Positions 25,267 to 34,087 of a DNA stretch of 64,000 bases are shown one piece after another. The stretch lies in the NCBI RefSeq assembly GCF_003797825.1, contig NZ_RKME01000024.1:1-64000 (forward strand), in the 5' to 3' direction. Below the pieces are notes generated by a model. It was not told the origin of the DNA, ran no database searches, and worked only from the letters and a program-made list of their open reading frames with translations. Position numbers and translations under genes: made by a program. Each line of letters opens with the position of its first letter. Position 1 is the first letter of the stretch. Origin of the DNA: Gordonia sp. OPL2. Lineage in GTDB: Bacteria > Actinomycetota > Actinomycetes > Mycobacteriales > Mycobacteriaceae.

Positions 25267-26865
25267 ATGCCCGTTCCCGCACCCCGCACCGTCGACTACG
25301 TCGTCGTCGGTACCGGTTCCGCCGGTGCCGTCGTCGCGAACCGCCTCAGCACCGATCCCCGCAACGAGGTGCTGGTCCTCGAGGCCGGCTCGAAGGACTC
25401 CGATAGCTTCATCCACATTCCCGCCGCCTTCTCGAAGCTGTTCGGCGGTGACTCCGACTGGAACTACTCCACCGAACCGCAACCCGAACTGAACGGGCGG
25501 CGAGTGTTCTATCCGCGCGGCAAGACCCTCGGCGGGTCGTCGTCGATGAACGCCATGATGTGGGTCCGCGGGTTCGCCGCGGACTACGACGAGTGGGCCG
25601 GACGCGCCGGCAATGACTGGTCGTTCTCGTCGCTCGTCGAGTACTTCCGCCGGATCGAGAACGTCGACGGCGCCACCGAGTACGACGAGGGGTCAACCGG
25701 CCCGCTGCGTGTGTCACATCAGCGCTCGCCCCGTCCACTGACCCGAGCGTTCCTCGATGCCGCATCTGAATGCGGCTATCCGGTCGAGCGCGCGAACCTG
25801 CCTGAGCCGAAGGGCTTCTCGCAGACCATGGTGACCCAGCACAGAGGGGCGCGATTCAGCACCGCCGACGCCTACCTACGACCCGCACTCAAGCGAAAGA
25901 ATCTTCACCTCATCACCCAGGCCACCGCCACCAAGGTGTTGTTCGACGGCACCCGCGCAATCGGCATCGAGTACGACCATGCCGGACAGACCCGGACCGT
26001 CCACGCGCGCCGTGAGGTCGTTCTCTGCGGCGGAGCCATCAACACACCGCAGTTGCTCATGCTGTCGGGCGTCGGAGACAGCCGCGATCTCACCGAGCAC
26101 GGCATCACCACTGTCGCCCACAACCCCGAGGTCGGCCGCAATCTTCTCGATCACCTCATCGCCCCGATGGGCTGGGACGTGGACTCCGGATCGCTCGCCG
26201 ACGCGGAGACACCTCGGCAGCTGGCCGACTACCTGCTCCGCCGGCGCGGCATGCTGACCTCGAATGTCGGTGAGGCATATGGCTTCATCCGCAGCCGCAA
26301 CGAGCTTCGCCTTCCGGACCTCGAGGTGATCTTCGCCCCGGTGGCGTTCTACAACGAGGGGCTCGGCGACCCTCATCCCCATCACGCCGCAGTGATGGGC
26401 CCGATCCTGCTCCAGCCGAAGAGCACCGGATCGGTCCGACTGAGCTCCGCGGACCCGACTGCGAAAGCCCTGATCGATCCCCGGTATCTCAGCGATCCCG
26501 ACGGTATCGACAGAGCGGCCATGATGCAGGGTCTGCGAGCCTGCGCCGAGATCGCCCAGGCACCGTCCCTGCGCGGACTTCTCGGGGTGATCTCCCAGCC
26601 CAACACCGGGGTCAGGACCCCGGACGACGACATCCTCGCCGAGGTCCTGAACCGGCACTCGCACACGCTGTATCACCCGGTGGGCACCTGTCGTATGGGC
26701 AATGACGCCAACAGCGTCGTCACGCCGATGCTCACGGTGCGCGGGGTGACGGGCCTACGCGTCGCGGATGCATCGGTCATGCCCACGATCGTCCGGGGGC
26801 ACACCCATGCCCCGTCTGTCGTCATCGGCGAGAAGGCCTCAGATCTCGTCCTGTCGGAGAGCTGA
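25267..26865 (+). CDS. GMC oxidoreductase, choline/alcohol-dehydrogenase-like
   Basis: The 532-residue FAD enzyme has the dinucleotide motif VGTGSAGAVVANRLS near 12-26, the GGSSSMNAMMWVRG signature, LCGGAINTPQLLMLSGVG and the C-terminal LYHPVGTCRMG active-site region with its catalytic histidine. This is the choline dehydrogenase-like branch, usually acting on primary alcohols. It follows the aldehyde dehydrogenase by 24 bases with GAGAGAGG before the ATG, so the pair could take an alcohol to an acid. Confidence 0.9.
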   Translation: MPVPAPRTVDYVVVGTGSAGAVVANRLSTDPRNEVLVLEAGSKDSDSFIHIPAAFSKLFGGDSDWNYSTEPQPELNGRRVFYPRGKTLGGSSSMNAMMWVRGFAADYDEWAGRAGNDWSFSSLVEYFRRIENVDGATEYDEGSTGPLRVSHQRSPRPLTRAFLDAASECGYPVERANLPEPKGFSQTMVTQHRGARFSTADAYLRPALKRKNLHLITQATATKVLFDGTRAIGIEYDHAGQTRTVHARREVVLCGGAINTPQLLMLSGVGDSRDLTEHGITTVAHNPEVGRNLLDHLIAPMGWDVDSGSLADAETPRQLADYLLRRRGMLTSNVGEAYGFIRSRNELRLPDLEVIFAPVAFYNEGLGDPHPHHAAVMGPILLQPKSTGSVRLSSADPTAKALIDPRYLSDPDGIDRAAMMQGLRACAEIAQAPSLRGLLGVISQPNTGVRTPDDDILAEVLNRHSHTLYHPVGTCRMGNDANSVVTPMLTVRGVTGLRVADASVMPTIVRGHTHAPSVVIGEKASDLVLSES

Positions 26866-26879
26866 TCAAGCGCCGGCGG

Positions 26880-26906
26880 CACTGCCCGGAAGCTCACCGG
26901 GCAGTG
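26880..26906. terminator. Stem-loop between convergent GMC and STAS genes
   Basis: CACTGCCCGG and CCGGGCAGTG form a perfect 10-base stem with loop AAGCTCA. The stem covers the stop codon of the leftward STAS gene. It probably ends transcription from the rightward operon and perhaps from both sides. Confidence 0.6.
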
Positions 26907-27316
26907 CGCAGGTCTCCGGACAGCATCTCGGCAGCGCCGAACAGCTCGAACAGGAGTCGGGTCGAACGACTGGCACCGCACACGCGGATCCGACACGGTT
27001 GCGTGGACGAATGCTCGACGAGGATGCCGACCGCACGGGAGTTGATGAACGTCACCTCCGACAGATCGACGGTCACCTGACGGGTCGAGGCACTCACCGC
27101 CTCGAGGGTCGCCCGCAGGTCGGCGGCGGCGAGCAGGTCGATCTCGCCGGCGAGGCACACGCGTGCGCGTGTGGCACTCTCACTCTCGATGGTGAAGTGG
27201 TACAACGGCTTACGGTTCTGGCGCGGGAACTGTCCACCCACACGGATCACGTCGATGACATCGACTGATTCGCCGAGGTCTCCGGTGGGGAGCGGGGCAA
27301 TGCGGGCACTGGTCAT
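26894..27316 (-). CDS. STAS-domain anti-sigma-factor-antagonist-like protein
   Basis: The 140-residue product has an N-terminal 35-residue stretch and then a STAS domain: RVCLAGEIDLLAAADLRATL, the VTVDLSEVTFINSRAVGIL segment (with the phosphorylatable serine, here Ser in FINSRA) and a C-terminal strand. Such proteins bind anti-sigma kinases in partner-switching stress control. I chose the ATG at 27316 because upstream codons add no domain. No kinase gene lies nearby. Confidence 0.75.
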   Translation of the reverse strand: MTSARIAPLPTGDLGESVDVIDVIRVGGQFPRQNRKPLYHFTIESESATRARVCLAGEIDLLAAADLRATLEAVSASTRQVTVDLSEVTFINSRAVGILVEHSSTQPCRIRVCGASRSTRLLFELFGAAEMLSGDLRTAR

Positions 27317-27494
27317 GGATTCCGCCGATCGTCGCACTGGGTTGCTCGTGAACACCGCGGGCGCAATGGCTCGACGTCCCGTCGGTGACGATGACGCTAC
27401 TGCCCACCGTGATGACGCGTCGCTCCCGCGCTGCGGGTGACACCACACCGATACGGCGCATCTCGAATCGATAACGGGCTCGCCTCGGCCGCCA

Positions 27495-27887
27495 TCACTC
27501 GATCGCTGCCGCCACGCGAGGTGCGACCGGCATCGTCGCGCACACCGGCCAGATCGTCACACGAGGAGGGTTCTCGTCATCCCACGGTGATTCGCCCGAG
27601 AACTCCGACTCGGCTCGCTCGATGGCGGCGTCGAGCCGCGCCATCGCGGATGTGAGATCGTCGAGCGCCTCCTCCCCGCCGTCCGGCAAGGCTCCCGGGA
27701 GCACGGAAGGTTCCTCCCCGATGCCGCTGCTGCGTCGATCGGATGAGAGGAAGTGCACCAGCTCGTTTCCCGGTCCGAGCGTCGCCACGATCATCATGAC
27801 GGTGAGAGTTCCCGCGAGCAGCACCGTCGTGCGGCCGCCACGAGAACCGCGCACCGAGCCGCTCGCGGATTCGCTACGATGTCGCAT
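27495..27887 (-). CDS. Small single-span membrane protein
   Basis: The 130-residue product has a basic N-terminus and one membrane segment at about 22-40 (TTVLLAGTLTVMMIVATL), then an acidic outer or inner domain with a helical stretch near 75-95. I do not recognise a family. It is the last gene of a leftward four-gene run; its start overlaps the stop of the gene before by one base (TGATG). Position suggests a role with the ESX-like protein encoded at the head of the operon. Confidence 0.6.
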   Translation of the reverse strand: MRHRSESASGSVRGSRGGRTTVLLAGTLTVMMIVATLGPGNELVHFLSSDRRSSGIGEEPSVLPGALPDGGEEALDDLTSAMARLDAAIERAESEFSGESPWDDENPPRVTIWPVCATMPVAPRVAAAIE

Positions 27888-28246
27888 CAGGCGAATCGTC
27901 GCAACTGCGCAAGCATGTGTGCGCGAACGTCTTCGATGATCTGTTCGCGCCGTCCATCGGGGAGCCAGCCGCCGCGGAGGTCATCGAGTTCGGCGTCGAT
28001 CGCCTCCTCCACGCGACGCGCGAACTCGGCGTTGCGCGCGTTCTCATCCGTCGCCCATCGTCGGAGATCGGCGAGTTCGTCGGCGGTGCGGCCGGGGTCG
28101 GCAGCAGGCTCTGCCTCGACCACCGCCGACTCGAACGTGATGTCCGGGAACTCGATGCTCTCGGCCCGGATGGATGCGGTGGCGAGGTCACCCATCGCCG
28201 ACTCGAGCGCACGAAATGCCGCGTCGAACTCGTCAGCGTTGGTCAT
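27887..28246 (-). CDS. Small acidic protein, possible ESX-associated partner
   Basis: The 119-residue product is strongly acidic and helical, with conserved-looking runs such as EFDAAFRALESAMGDLA and AEFARRVEEAIDAEL. It has no signal peptide or membrane segment. No family is recognised. In operons with WXG-type proteins such small acidic helical proteins often act as partners or chaperones; that is inference. It lies 4 bases downstream of the lipoprotein gene. Confidence 0.55.
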   Translation of the reverse strand: MTNADEFDAAFRALESAMGDLATASIRAESIEFPDITFESAVVEAEPAADPGRTADELADLRRWATDENARNAEFARRVEEAIDAELDDLRGGWLPDGRREQIIEDVRAHMLAQLRRFA

Positions 28247-28250
28247 CTGG

Positions 28251-28838
28251 TCACCATTTCAGCGCCTCGAGCACCTTCTCGGTCTGCGGAACGGACTTGG
28301 TGCACAGATTGGCCGAACCATCCCCGGCTCCATCGATCTTCACGCCGAGAAGATAGCCGTCCGGAGTCTGGGGTGTACGTACCAGCGCCTGACACATCGT
28401 GGTTCCGTCATCGTCGAACTGTTGATAACCGGTTCCGTCACCGACCTTGTACTGGCTGACCGCAGTCGTCAGGATCGCATCGACGCTGACCGGTTTGAAC
28501 ACATCGATCGCCAACCACCCGTAGCCGTTCTCCACCGGCCATTTGCAACCGGGCAGTCCCAGGTTCATCGTCGGCTGCGGCTTGTCGGTCACCGTTCCCG
28601 AGGTCAAAGGCGCCATGTCCTGAGGCGTCAACGATGCGCAGATCTGCTCTGCGGTCATCGTGGTCGGCGGTTCGCCGTCCTCGGACACGGGCGCCTGCTC
28701 GGTCGTGGACTGCGCCGGTGATGCGGCCGCCGGCGGCGTCGCACTGGACGATGATCTGTCGGCGCCGTTTGCCCCACTGCAAGCAGTCGTAGCCAACAGC
28801 AGCGTCAGCACGGCGATGGTCACGGCAACGATCCTCAC
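28251..28838 (-). CDS. DUF3558-like secreted lipoprotein
   Basis: The 195-residue product has a lipoprotein signal with lipobox TTACS at about residues 16-20, a Ser/Pro/Ala-rich linker and a C-terminal domain with the ICASLTPQDMAPL and GCKWP motifs, typical of the DUF3558 lipoproteins of Mycobacteriales. Two cysteine pairs could form disulphides. It overlaps the ESX-like gene by 4 bases. Similar lipoproteins often lie beside type VII secretion substrates. Confidence 0.75.
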   Translation of the reverse strand: MRIVAVTIAVLTLLLATTACSGANGADRSSSSATPPAAASPAQSTTEQAPVSEDGEPPTTMTAEQICASLTPQDMAPLTSGTVTDKPQPTMNLGLPGCKWPVENGYGWLAIDVFKPVSVDAILTTAVSQYKVGDGTGYQQFDDDGTTMCQALVRTPQTPDGYLLGVKIDGAGDGSANLCTKSVPQTEKVLEALKW

Positions 28839-30082
28839 GGCTGGTCCTCCCAGATTCCCGGACCCGTCCCCGGGTCGTAAGCAGTCCTCGGCTGTTTCGT
28901 CACTCGGTCGATCTCGGTAGCTGTGGCAACGTCGTTCGCGAACGCGATCTTGTCCAGCGTGTCAGTGAAGGGTTTCAGCTCTTCCTTCACCGCTCCTTCG
29001 GCCTTGCCCGTGGCGAAACCTACCGGATCCTTGCAAAAGCTGATGAAGGTCGTGAGCGCGTCGATGGCTTTGTTGATCTCAACGATCATCTTTTTCGCTT
29101 CTATGGCAACTTCCGCGAGCAGACGAGTCACCTCGGCCACGGCGGCGGCGGTTCCGGCTCCCGGGACGGCTTTGGCAGCCAGCTTCAGAATGCCCTCGAA
29201 GCTGTCGACTTTCACGAGCCGGGACAGCCCCTTCTGCACCAGGGCAATGAGTGCCTTCGCGGCTGCCTCGAGTTGATCTGCGGCCATCGTGAGGCCACGT
29301 TCCAGCAGGCGGCCGACCGACCCTTCCCAGTTCAACCCGCGCGCAAGATCTGCACTGTAGGACGAGTACGAGACCGCGGCCTTACCGTCCCAATGGGTGT
29401 CGACCGTTCGGTGCCCGGTACCCAGGTCACCGGAGATGATGTCGAATGCGCTGCCAGTCTTCCCATACGTCTTGCCGATTCGCTTGAGTTCCATCCAATT
29501 TCCTGCAACCGGTTCGACGGCCGACTGAATGGGACTCCAGTGGGTCAGGCTCGCAATCGCCGAGTCGGCGTCGGCCAGCCAACCCGCCGCACTCTCGATG
29601 ATGGCGTTCCAGTTCACCGACTCGTTGGCGGGGGCCGTCACGTCGACGGCGCGCGGATTCCCGAAGCCGCGAGTTCCCGGGACGTCATCGACCTGCTCGT
29701 AGGTGACCACTGGGTCGGGGACCCGACCCAGCTGCACCTCGATCGGCGGTATGAACGGATTGCTGTTGTAGGTCTCGGTTCGTGTGTGCCGCAATCCGAG
29801 GCCGGCTTCACGATCGGTGGTCGTGTAATCCCACGCGGCTTGCTTCAGGTTGACACTCGTGCCATAGAGGACAGGTGGAATCCTCTCGATCCGCGTCTTG
29901 GTTGCCGTGTGCAGACTGTCTACGGGTTCTTTGAGCTTGCCCATCAACCCCTTGAACTCACCCGTCGACTGCGCGTGCGCACCAACCAGATTGACCGCCT
30001 TCCAGGCACTGCCGTTCAGCGCCAGCACATAGTTGCCCAGACCGCTGATCCATTCCGGGTCAGCCTTGAGTGTCTCGCCCAT
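28835..30082 (-). CDS. ESX/type VII-secretion-like protein with WxG motif
   Basis: The 415-residue product has no classical signal peptide. A central HWDGKAAVSYSSYSADL segment (about residues 237-253) has the WxG turn and following helix of ESX substrates. The N-terminal half is helical and the C-terminal half carries amphipathic helices (AKALIALVQKGLSRL and later Ala-rich repeats). I chose the ATG at 30082 because GGGGGA stands 4 bases upstream; a GTG at 30094 has a weaker site. It may be a secreted or surface protein, or a toxin-like fusion, but no toxin domain is visible. Confidence 0.6.
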   Translation of the reverse strand: MGETLKADPEWISGLGNYVLALNGSAWKAVNLVGAHAQSTGEFKGLMGKLKEPVDSLHTATKTRIERIPPVLYGTSVNLKQAAWDYTTTDREAGLGLRHTRTETYNSNPFIPPIEVQLGRVPDPVVTYEQVDDVPGTRGFGNPRAVDVTAPANESVNWNAIIESAAGWLADADSAIASLTHWSPIQSAVEPVAGNWMELKRIGKTYGKTGSAFDIISGDLGTGHRTVDTHWDGKAAVSYSSYSADLARGLNWEGSVGRLLERGLTMAADQLEAAAKALIALVQKGLSRLVKVDSFEGILKLAAKAVPGAGTAAAVAEVTRLLAEVAIEAKKMIVEINKAIDALTTFISFCKDPVGFATGKAEGAVKEELKPFTDTLDKIAFANDVATATEIDRVTKQPRTAYDPGTGPGIWEDQP

Positions 30083-30257
30083 CCGTCCCCCCACGTCTCA
30101 TCGGAGCAACGCTCCCCGTCAACCCCTTCACAGAGTTGGACGCATCCGATGCGTAGACGGTTCCATCCGACCGGGTTCCCACCAGAACTGGGGACAGCGT
30201 GGACGTGAGCGTGGTCACACGGCACCTCCGTCCGCTACCCCTTCCCCCTCGCCGCCC

Positions 30258-30307
30258 CGCAGACGTAGCGAAAACCGTCTCCCGGCGCCGTGTTCGCTAC
30301 GTCTGCG
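30258..30307. repeat. Long inverted repeat between SDR and ESX-like genes
   Basis: Two perfect 15-base arms (CGCAGACGTAGCGAA and complement) lie 20 bases apart, with further partial pairing outside. It is 40 bases past the stop of the SDR gene on the minus strand. It could end the SDR/transporter operon or be a stray repeat element; no T-run follows. Confidence 0.6.
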
Positions 30308-30346
30308 ACGCGGGGTCAGGGCCGGCACGCGAGCGCGGTCACACGC

Positions 30347-31096
30347 TCACCGAGCGCTCCAGCCACCGTCCATCGGATACGACGCACCGGTGACCATCGC
30401 CGCGTCGTCGGAGGCCAGCCACGCCACCAGGGACGCAACCTCCTCGGGCCGGACCAGACGTTTCACCGCGCTCTCGGTGAGCATGATCTTCTCGACGACA
30501 GCGTCCTCGTCCATGTCGTGGACGCGCGCCTGATCGGCGATCTGCTTGGTGACCAACTCGGTGTGTACGTACCCGGGGTTCACGCAGTTGCTGGTCACAC
30601 CGTGCGAGGCACCCTCCAGCGCAGTCGTTTTCGACAAACCCTCGAGTGCATGTTTCGCGGCCACGTACGACGACTTGAAGGCCGAGGCGCGTAGGCCGTG
30701 CACGGACGAGATGTTGACGATCCGACCGAACCCGCGCTCGTACATGCGCGGTAGCGCGGCCCGGATCAGGAGGAACGGCGCCTCGACCATCAGCCGTTGC
30801 ATGCGGCGGAACACATCCGGCGCCATCTCCTCGATGGGTGCGACCGACTGGACACCCGCATTGTTGACGAGGATGTCGACGTCGAGTTCGGCTGAGTCCA
30901 GTTCGACCGTCTCCGAGAGATCGACGTGCCACGCCCGCCCGCCGAGGTCGGCGGCCACCTGCTTGGCTCCCACGTCGTCGACATCGGCGACGGTGACCAG
31001 TGCCCCCCGGGCGGCGAGGACGCGCGCACAGGCCTCGCCGATCCCGGTCGCGGCCCCCGTGACCAGGGCTCGCCGTCCGGTGAGATCGCCGGTCAT
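30347..31096 (-). CDS. SDR oxidoreductase, 3-hydroxybutyrate-dehydrogenase-like
   Basis: The 249-residue product has TGAATGIGEACA near 12-23, VNNAGVQSVAPIEE, NISSVHGL and the catalytic SYVAAKHALEGL, with the C-terminal VTGASYPMDGGW. The VNNAGVQ and SVHG motifs fit D-3-hydroxybutyrate dehydrogenases, which interconvert 3-hydroxybutyrate and acetoacetate with NAD. It overlaps the transporter gene upstream by 4 bases; the pair is a two-gene operon with the divergent LysR regulator. The nature of the imported acid is not certain. Confidence 0.82.
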   Translation of the reverse strand: MTGDLTGRRALVTGAATGIGEACARVLAARGALVTVADVDDVGAKQVAADLGGRAWHVDLSETVELDSAELDVDILVNNAGVQSVAPIEEMAPDVFRRMQRLMVEAPFLLIRAALPRMYERGFGRIVNISSVHGLRASAFKSSYVAAKHALEGLSKTTALEGASHGVTSNCVNPGYVHTELVTKQIADQARVHDMDEDAVVEKIMLTESAVKRLVRPEEVASLVAWLASDDAAMVTGASYPMDGGWSAR

Positions 31097-32481
31097 GCCG
31101 AGACTCCTTCACGCTGCGGGGCGACGTCGAGATGCGCGGCGGCATCGGCGGCGTCGATCGACTCGAGCGAGATCCCCTTGGTCTCGCGGGCCACGATGAC
31201 CGCGATGATCGTGATCACACAGGCGGCCGCCAGATAGAACGCGATCGGCAGCGACGAGTCGAATCGACTCAGCAGCGACGCCGCGATGATCGGCGCGAGG
31301 GAGCCGGCGACGATCGAGGTGACCTGATACCCCAGCGACACACCGGAGTACCGCATCCGGGTCGGGAACATCTCGGCCATCATCGCCGGCTGCGGCGCGT
31401 ACATGAACGCGTGGAAGATCAGTCCGAGGATGATCGCGAGCATGATGAGTCCGTAGTGGCCGCTGCCCATGAGCGGGAAGGCGAAGAAGCCCCACGTCGC
31501 GGTCGTGACGGCGCCGACGAGGTAGACCGGTCGTCGGCCGACGCGGTCGGCGAGTCGGCCGACCAGCGGGATGGCGACGAAGTGGACCGCGTGCGCCGCG
31601 AGCATCCACCACAGGATGTCGGCGGTATCGGCCTCGACGACGACCTTCAGATAGGTGATCGAGAACGTGACGACCAGGTAGTACATGATGTTCTCCGCGA
31701 ACCGCAGCCCCATGGCGGTGAACACCCCGCGCGGGTACAGCTTGAGCACCTCGATCGCGCTGAACGACGACGTCTTGACCTCCTCGGCCTCGCGTTGTGC
31801 GGCAACGAAGATGGGGGCGTCGGTGACCTTGGTGCGGACGTAGTAGCCGACGAGCACGATCACCGCGGACAGCCAGAAGGCGATGCGCCAACCCCAGCTG
31901 AGGAACGCACTGTCGGGAAGGGAGGTGGTGAGGACGAGCAGGACGATGGTGGCGACGAGATTGCCCACGGGGACACCGGCCTGCGGCCAGGACGCCCAGA
32001 ACGCACGCGATCGGTTCGGGCTGTGCTCGGCCACCAGCAGGACTGCTCCGCCCCACTCACCACCGACGGCGAAACCCTGGATGAATCGCAGCGCGACCAG
32101 AAGTGCGGGAGCCCAGTAACCCACCTGGCCGAAGGTCGGCAGACAGCCCATCAGGAAGGTGGCGGCGCCGACGAGGATCAGGCTGAACTGCAACAGTTTC
32201 TTGCGGCCGTATTTGTCGCCGAAGTGACCGAATACGATCCCGCCGAGGGGCCGGGCGACGAACCCGACCGCGTAGGTGACGAAGGCCGCGATGATCGCGT
32301 CGAGCTCGTTGCCGCCGTCCGGGAAGAAGACCTTGGAGAACACCAAGGTGGCAGCGGTGCCGTACAGGAAGAACTCGTACCACTCGACGACGGTGCCGGC
32401 CATCGAGGCCGTGACGATCCGCCGCAGCCCTGACCGGTCGTCCCGGGCTGGTGAGGCACTCGCAGTGTCTGGTCCGGACAT
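31093..32481 (-). CDS. MFS transporter, metabolite:H+ symporter (MHS) type
   Basis: The 462-residue product has 12 predicted membrane segments. It shows the MHS features AGTVVEWYEFFLYGTA near the N-terminus, GHFGDKYGRKK in the loop between helices 2 and 3 and GRLADRVGRRP in the second half. Members import organic acids or osmolytes such as shikimate, alpha-ketoglutarate or proline/betaine. Partnership with a hydroxybutyrate-type dehydrogenase suggests a small acid. The start at 32481 is the ATG after GGAGA; upstream codons add no membrane segment. Confidence 0.88.
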   Translation of the reverse strand: MSGPDTASASPARDDRSGLRRIVTASMAGTVVEWYEFFLYGTAATLVFSKVFFPDGGNELDAIIAAFVTYAVGFVARPLGGIVFGHFGDKYGRKKLLQFSLILVGAATFLMGCLPTFGQVGYWAPALLVALRFIQGFAVGGEWGGAVLLVAEHSPNRSRAFWASWPQAGVPVGNLVATIVLLVLTTSLPDSAFLSWGWRIAFWLSAVIVLVGYYVRTKVTDAPIFVAAQREAEEVKTSSFSAIEVLKLYPRGVFTAMGLRFAENIMYYLVVTFSITYLKVVVEADTADILWWMLAAHAVHFVAIPLVGRLADRVGRRPVYLVGAVTTATWGFFAFPLMGSGHYGLIMLAIILGLIFHAFMYAPQPAMMAEMFPTRMRYSGVSLGYQVTSIVAGSLAPIIAASLLSRFDSSLPIAFYLAAACVITIIAVIVARETKGISLESIDAADAAAHLDVAPQREGVSA

Positions 32482-32525
32482 TGTCTCCTCCACTCGATCG
32501 AGTCGTGTGATGCGGGTCACGCAGT

Positions 32526-32542
32526 TATCCGAGTATTGGATA
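32526..32542. promoter_or_regulatory. LysR-type site in divergent region
   Basis: TATCC-N7-GGATA is a perfect inverted repeat in the region between the MHS transporter and its LysR regulator. The spacing suits a LysR-type activator-binding site (T-N11-A type). Confidence 0.5.
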
Positions 32543-32581
32543 GCCAAGCGTGCGCATGCAATGACCGAAACGTCTGATCGG

Positions 32582-32599
32582 ATCTGCAATAGTGCAGAT
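32582..32599. promoter_or_regulatory. Palindrome abutting the LysR start codon
   Basis: ATCTGCA-ATAG-TGCAGAT is a perfect 7+4+7 repeat ending at the base before the LysR ATG. No ribosome-binding site fits between, so the gene may be leaderless and self-repressed through this site. Confidence 0.55.
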
Positions 32600-33499
32600 A
32601 TGGCCCCTGACAAGCTCAGTTCCGACGACCTGCTGGTCTTGCTCGCGGTCGGGCGGAGCGGGCGCTTCACCGCTGCCGCAGATGTCCTCGGCCTCAATCA
32701 CACGACCGTGGCCCGTCGGATCGACTCGCTCGAACGGGCCGTCGGAGGTCGAGTCCTCGCCCGTGGTGCGGCCGGCTGGGAACTCACCGACCGCGGCCGT
32801 CAGGCGTTCGCCGCGGCCGAACAGATCGAGAGCGCCGTCCGCAGACTGGAGACCGACATCGAGGGGTCGCCGACACTCAGCGGGGTGGTGCGCATGTCGG
32901 CCACCGACGGCTTCTCCGCCTATCTCGCCGCACCGTCCGTGGTGGCCGTCCGCCGCAGACATCCCGGGGTCAGCGTGGAGATCGTGACCGCGACCAGGAT
33001 CGCGTCGCAGCATCGCACCGGCCTCGACATCGAGGTCGTCGTCGGCGAGCCGCACGTCCATCGAGCCGAGGCGATCCCCCTGGCCGACTATCGGTTGGGG
33101 CTCTACGCTTCCCGCACCTATCTGGCCGAGAATCCCACACCGACATCCGCCGACGACCTCACCACGCACCCGCTGATCTACTTCGTCGACGCCATGCTGG
33201 CTGTCGACGATCTCGACCTGGCGCGCACCCTCGTTCCACAGATGGCCGAATCCGTCACGTCGACCAACGTGTTCGTCCACGTCGAGGCCACCCGGGCCCA
33301 CGCCGGAATCGGGCTGCTCCCCTGCTACATGGCCGATCGCCACGACGACCTCGTCCGCGTATTGCCCTCCGTCGGCGCCCAATTGACGTACTGGCTGGTG
33401 ACCAGGACCGCGTCGTTCCGGCGACCGGAGGTCGCGGCGGTCGTGGATGCGATCCGTGACGTCGTCGCCGACCATGAGGAGGAACTGCTGGGGCACTGA
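32600..33499 (+). CDS. LysR-family transcriptional regulator
   Basis: The 299-residue product has the LysR N-terminal helix-turn-helix at about residues 8-66, with FTAAADVLGLNHTTVARRIDSLE visible by position near 22-44, and a substrate-binding domain in the rest. It is divergent from the transporter/dehydrogenase operon and is its likely regulator. The ATG at 32600 is chosen since the helix-turn-helix begins just after it; the frame stays open upstream but the codons there read through the operator and the divergent transporter gene. Confidence 0.85.
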   Translation: MAPDKLSSDDLLVLLAVGRSGRFTAAADVLGLNHTTVARRIDSLERAVGGRVLARGAAGWELTDRGRQAFAAAEQIESAVRRLETDIEGSPTLSGVVRMSATDGFSAYLAAPSVVAVRRRHPGVSVEIVTATRIASQHRTGLDIEVVVGEPHVHRAEAIPLADYRLGLYASRTYLAENPTPTSADDLTTHPLIYFVDAMLAVDDLDLARTLVPQMAESVTSTNVFVHVEATRAHAGIGLLPCYMADRHDDLVRVLPSVGAQLTYWLVTRTASFRRPEVAAVVDAIRDVVADHEEELLGH

Positions 33500-33552
33500 C
33501 GAGTTGGGGGACCGACGCGAACTCGGCGAACCAACGACCGGGCCGAACAGAA

Positions 33553-33579
33553 CAGAAAACCCCCGGATCACTCCGGGGG
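33553..33579 (-). terminator. Rho-independent terminator of the tRNA cluster
   Basis: On the minus strand the stem CCCCCGGA/TCCGGGGG with loop GTGA is followed by TTTTCTG. It begins 9 bases beyond the 3' end of tRNA-Phe and would end the tRNA-Glu/Asp/Phe transcript. Confidence 0.85.
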
Positions 33580-33587
33580 TTCAGACG

Positions 33588-33661
33588 TGGCCAGGGCCGG
33601 GATCGAACCGGCGACCTTCCGCTTTTCAGGCGGACGCTCGTACCAACTGAGCTACCTGGCC
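33588..33661 (-). tRNA. tRNA-Phe (GAA)
   Basis: The 74-base cloverleaf pairs fully: acceptor GGCCAGG/CCTGGCC, anticodon stem TCCGC/GCGGA with loop CTGAAAA, and T-loop TTCGATC. The anticodon GAA reads Phe. CCA is not fully encoded. Confidence 0.97.
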
Positions 33662-33702
33662 GGACGGCACCCGAACCGAATGCCTATCGCACACATGTGT
33701 TG

Positions 33703-33776
33703 CGACCCTGACGGGACTCGAACCCGCGACCTCCGCCGTGACAGGGCGGCGCGCTAACCAACTGCGCCACAGGGCC
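33703..33776 (-). tRNA. tRNA-Asp (GTC)
   Basis: The 74-base gene has acceptor GGCCCTG/CAGGGTC, anticodon stem CCGCC/GGCGG with loop CTGTCAC, so anticodon GTC (Asp), and T-loop TTCGAGT. It is the second gene of the cluster, 41 bases upstream of tRNA-Phe. Confidence 0.97.
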
Positions 33777-33824
33777 ATGTTCTGTTGTCTGCTCCCTCCG
33801 TCCCCGCAAGGGGCCGGGCAAGCG

Positions 33825-33897
33825 TACCCCCTACGGGATTCGAACCCGCGCTACCGCCTTGAAAGGGCGGCGTCCTAGGCCGCTAGACGAAGGGGGC
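33825..33897 (-). tRNA. tRNA-Glu (TTC)
   Basis: The 73-base gene has acceptor GCCCCCT/AGGGGGT, anticodon stem CCGCC/GGCGG with loop CTTTCAA, so anticodon TTC (Glu), and T-loop TTCGAAT. It leads the leftward tRNA cluster. Confidence 0.97.
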
Positions 33898-34087
33898 CGG
33901 TTCTCCGTAAGGAGTTCTCCGTTGGGAGCCGACTCAGCTTAGGACACTCGCCGAACAATTCACAAATCAGGTGGTCGGAGGTGGTTTTCTCGCCCGGGCG
34001 AGGACCTCGGTGACGGGGGCGTTTCGACGGTGTTCCAGCGCGGGGCCTTCGCTCCCTTCCATCCCGGGTTCATGATATGCAAGAGCG

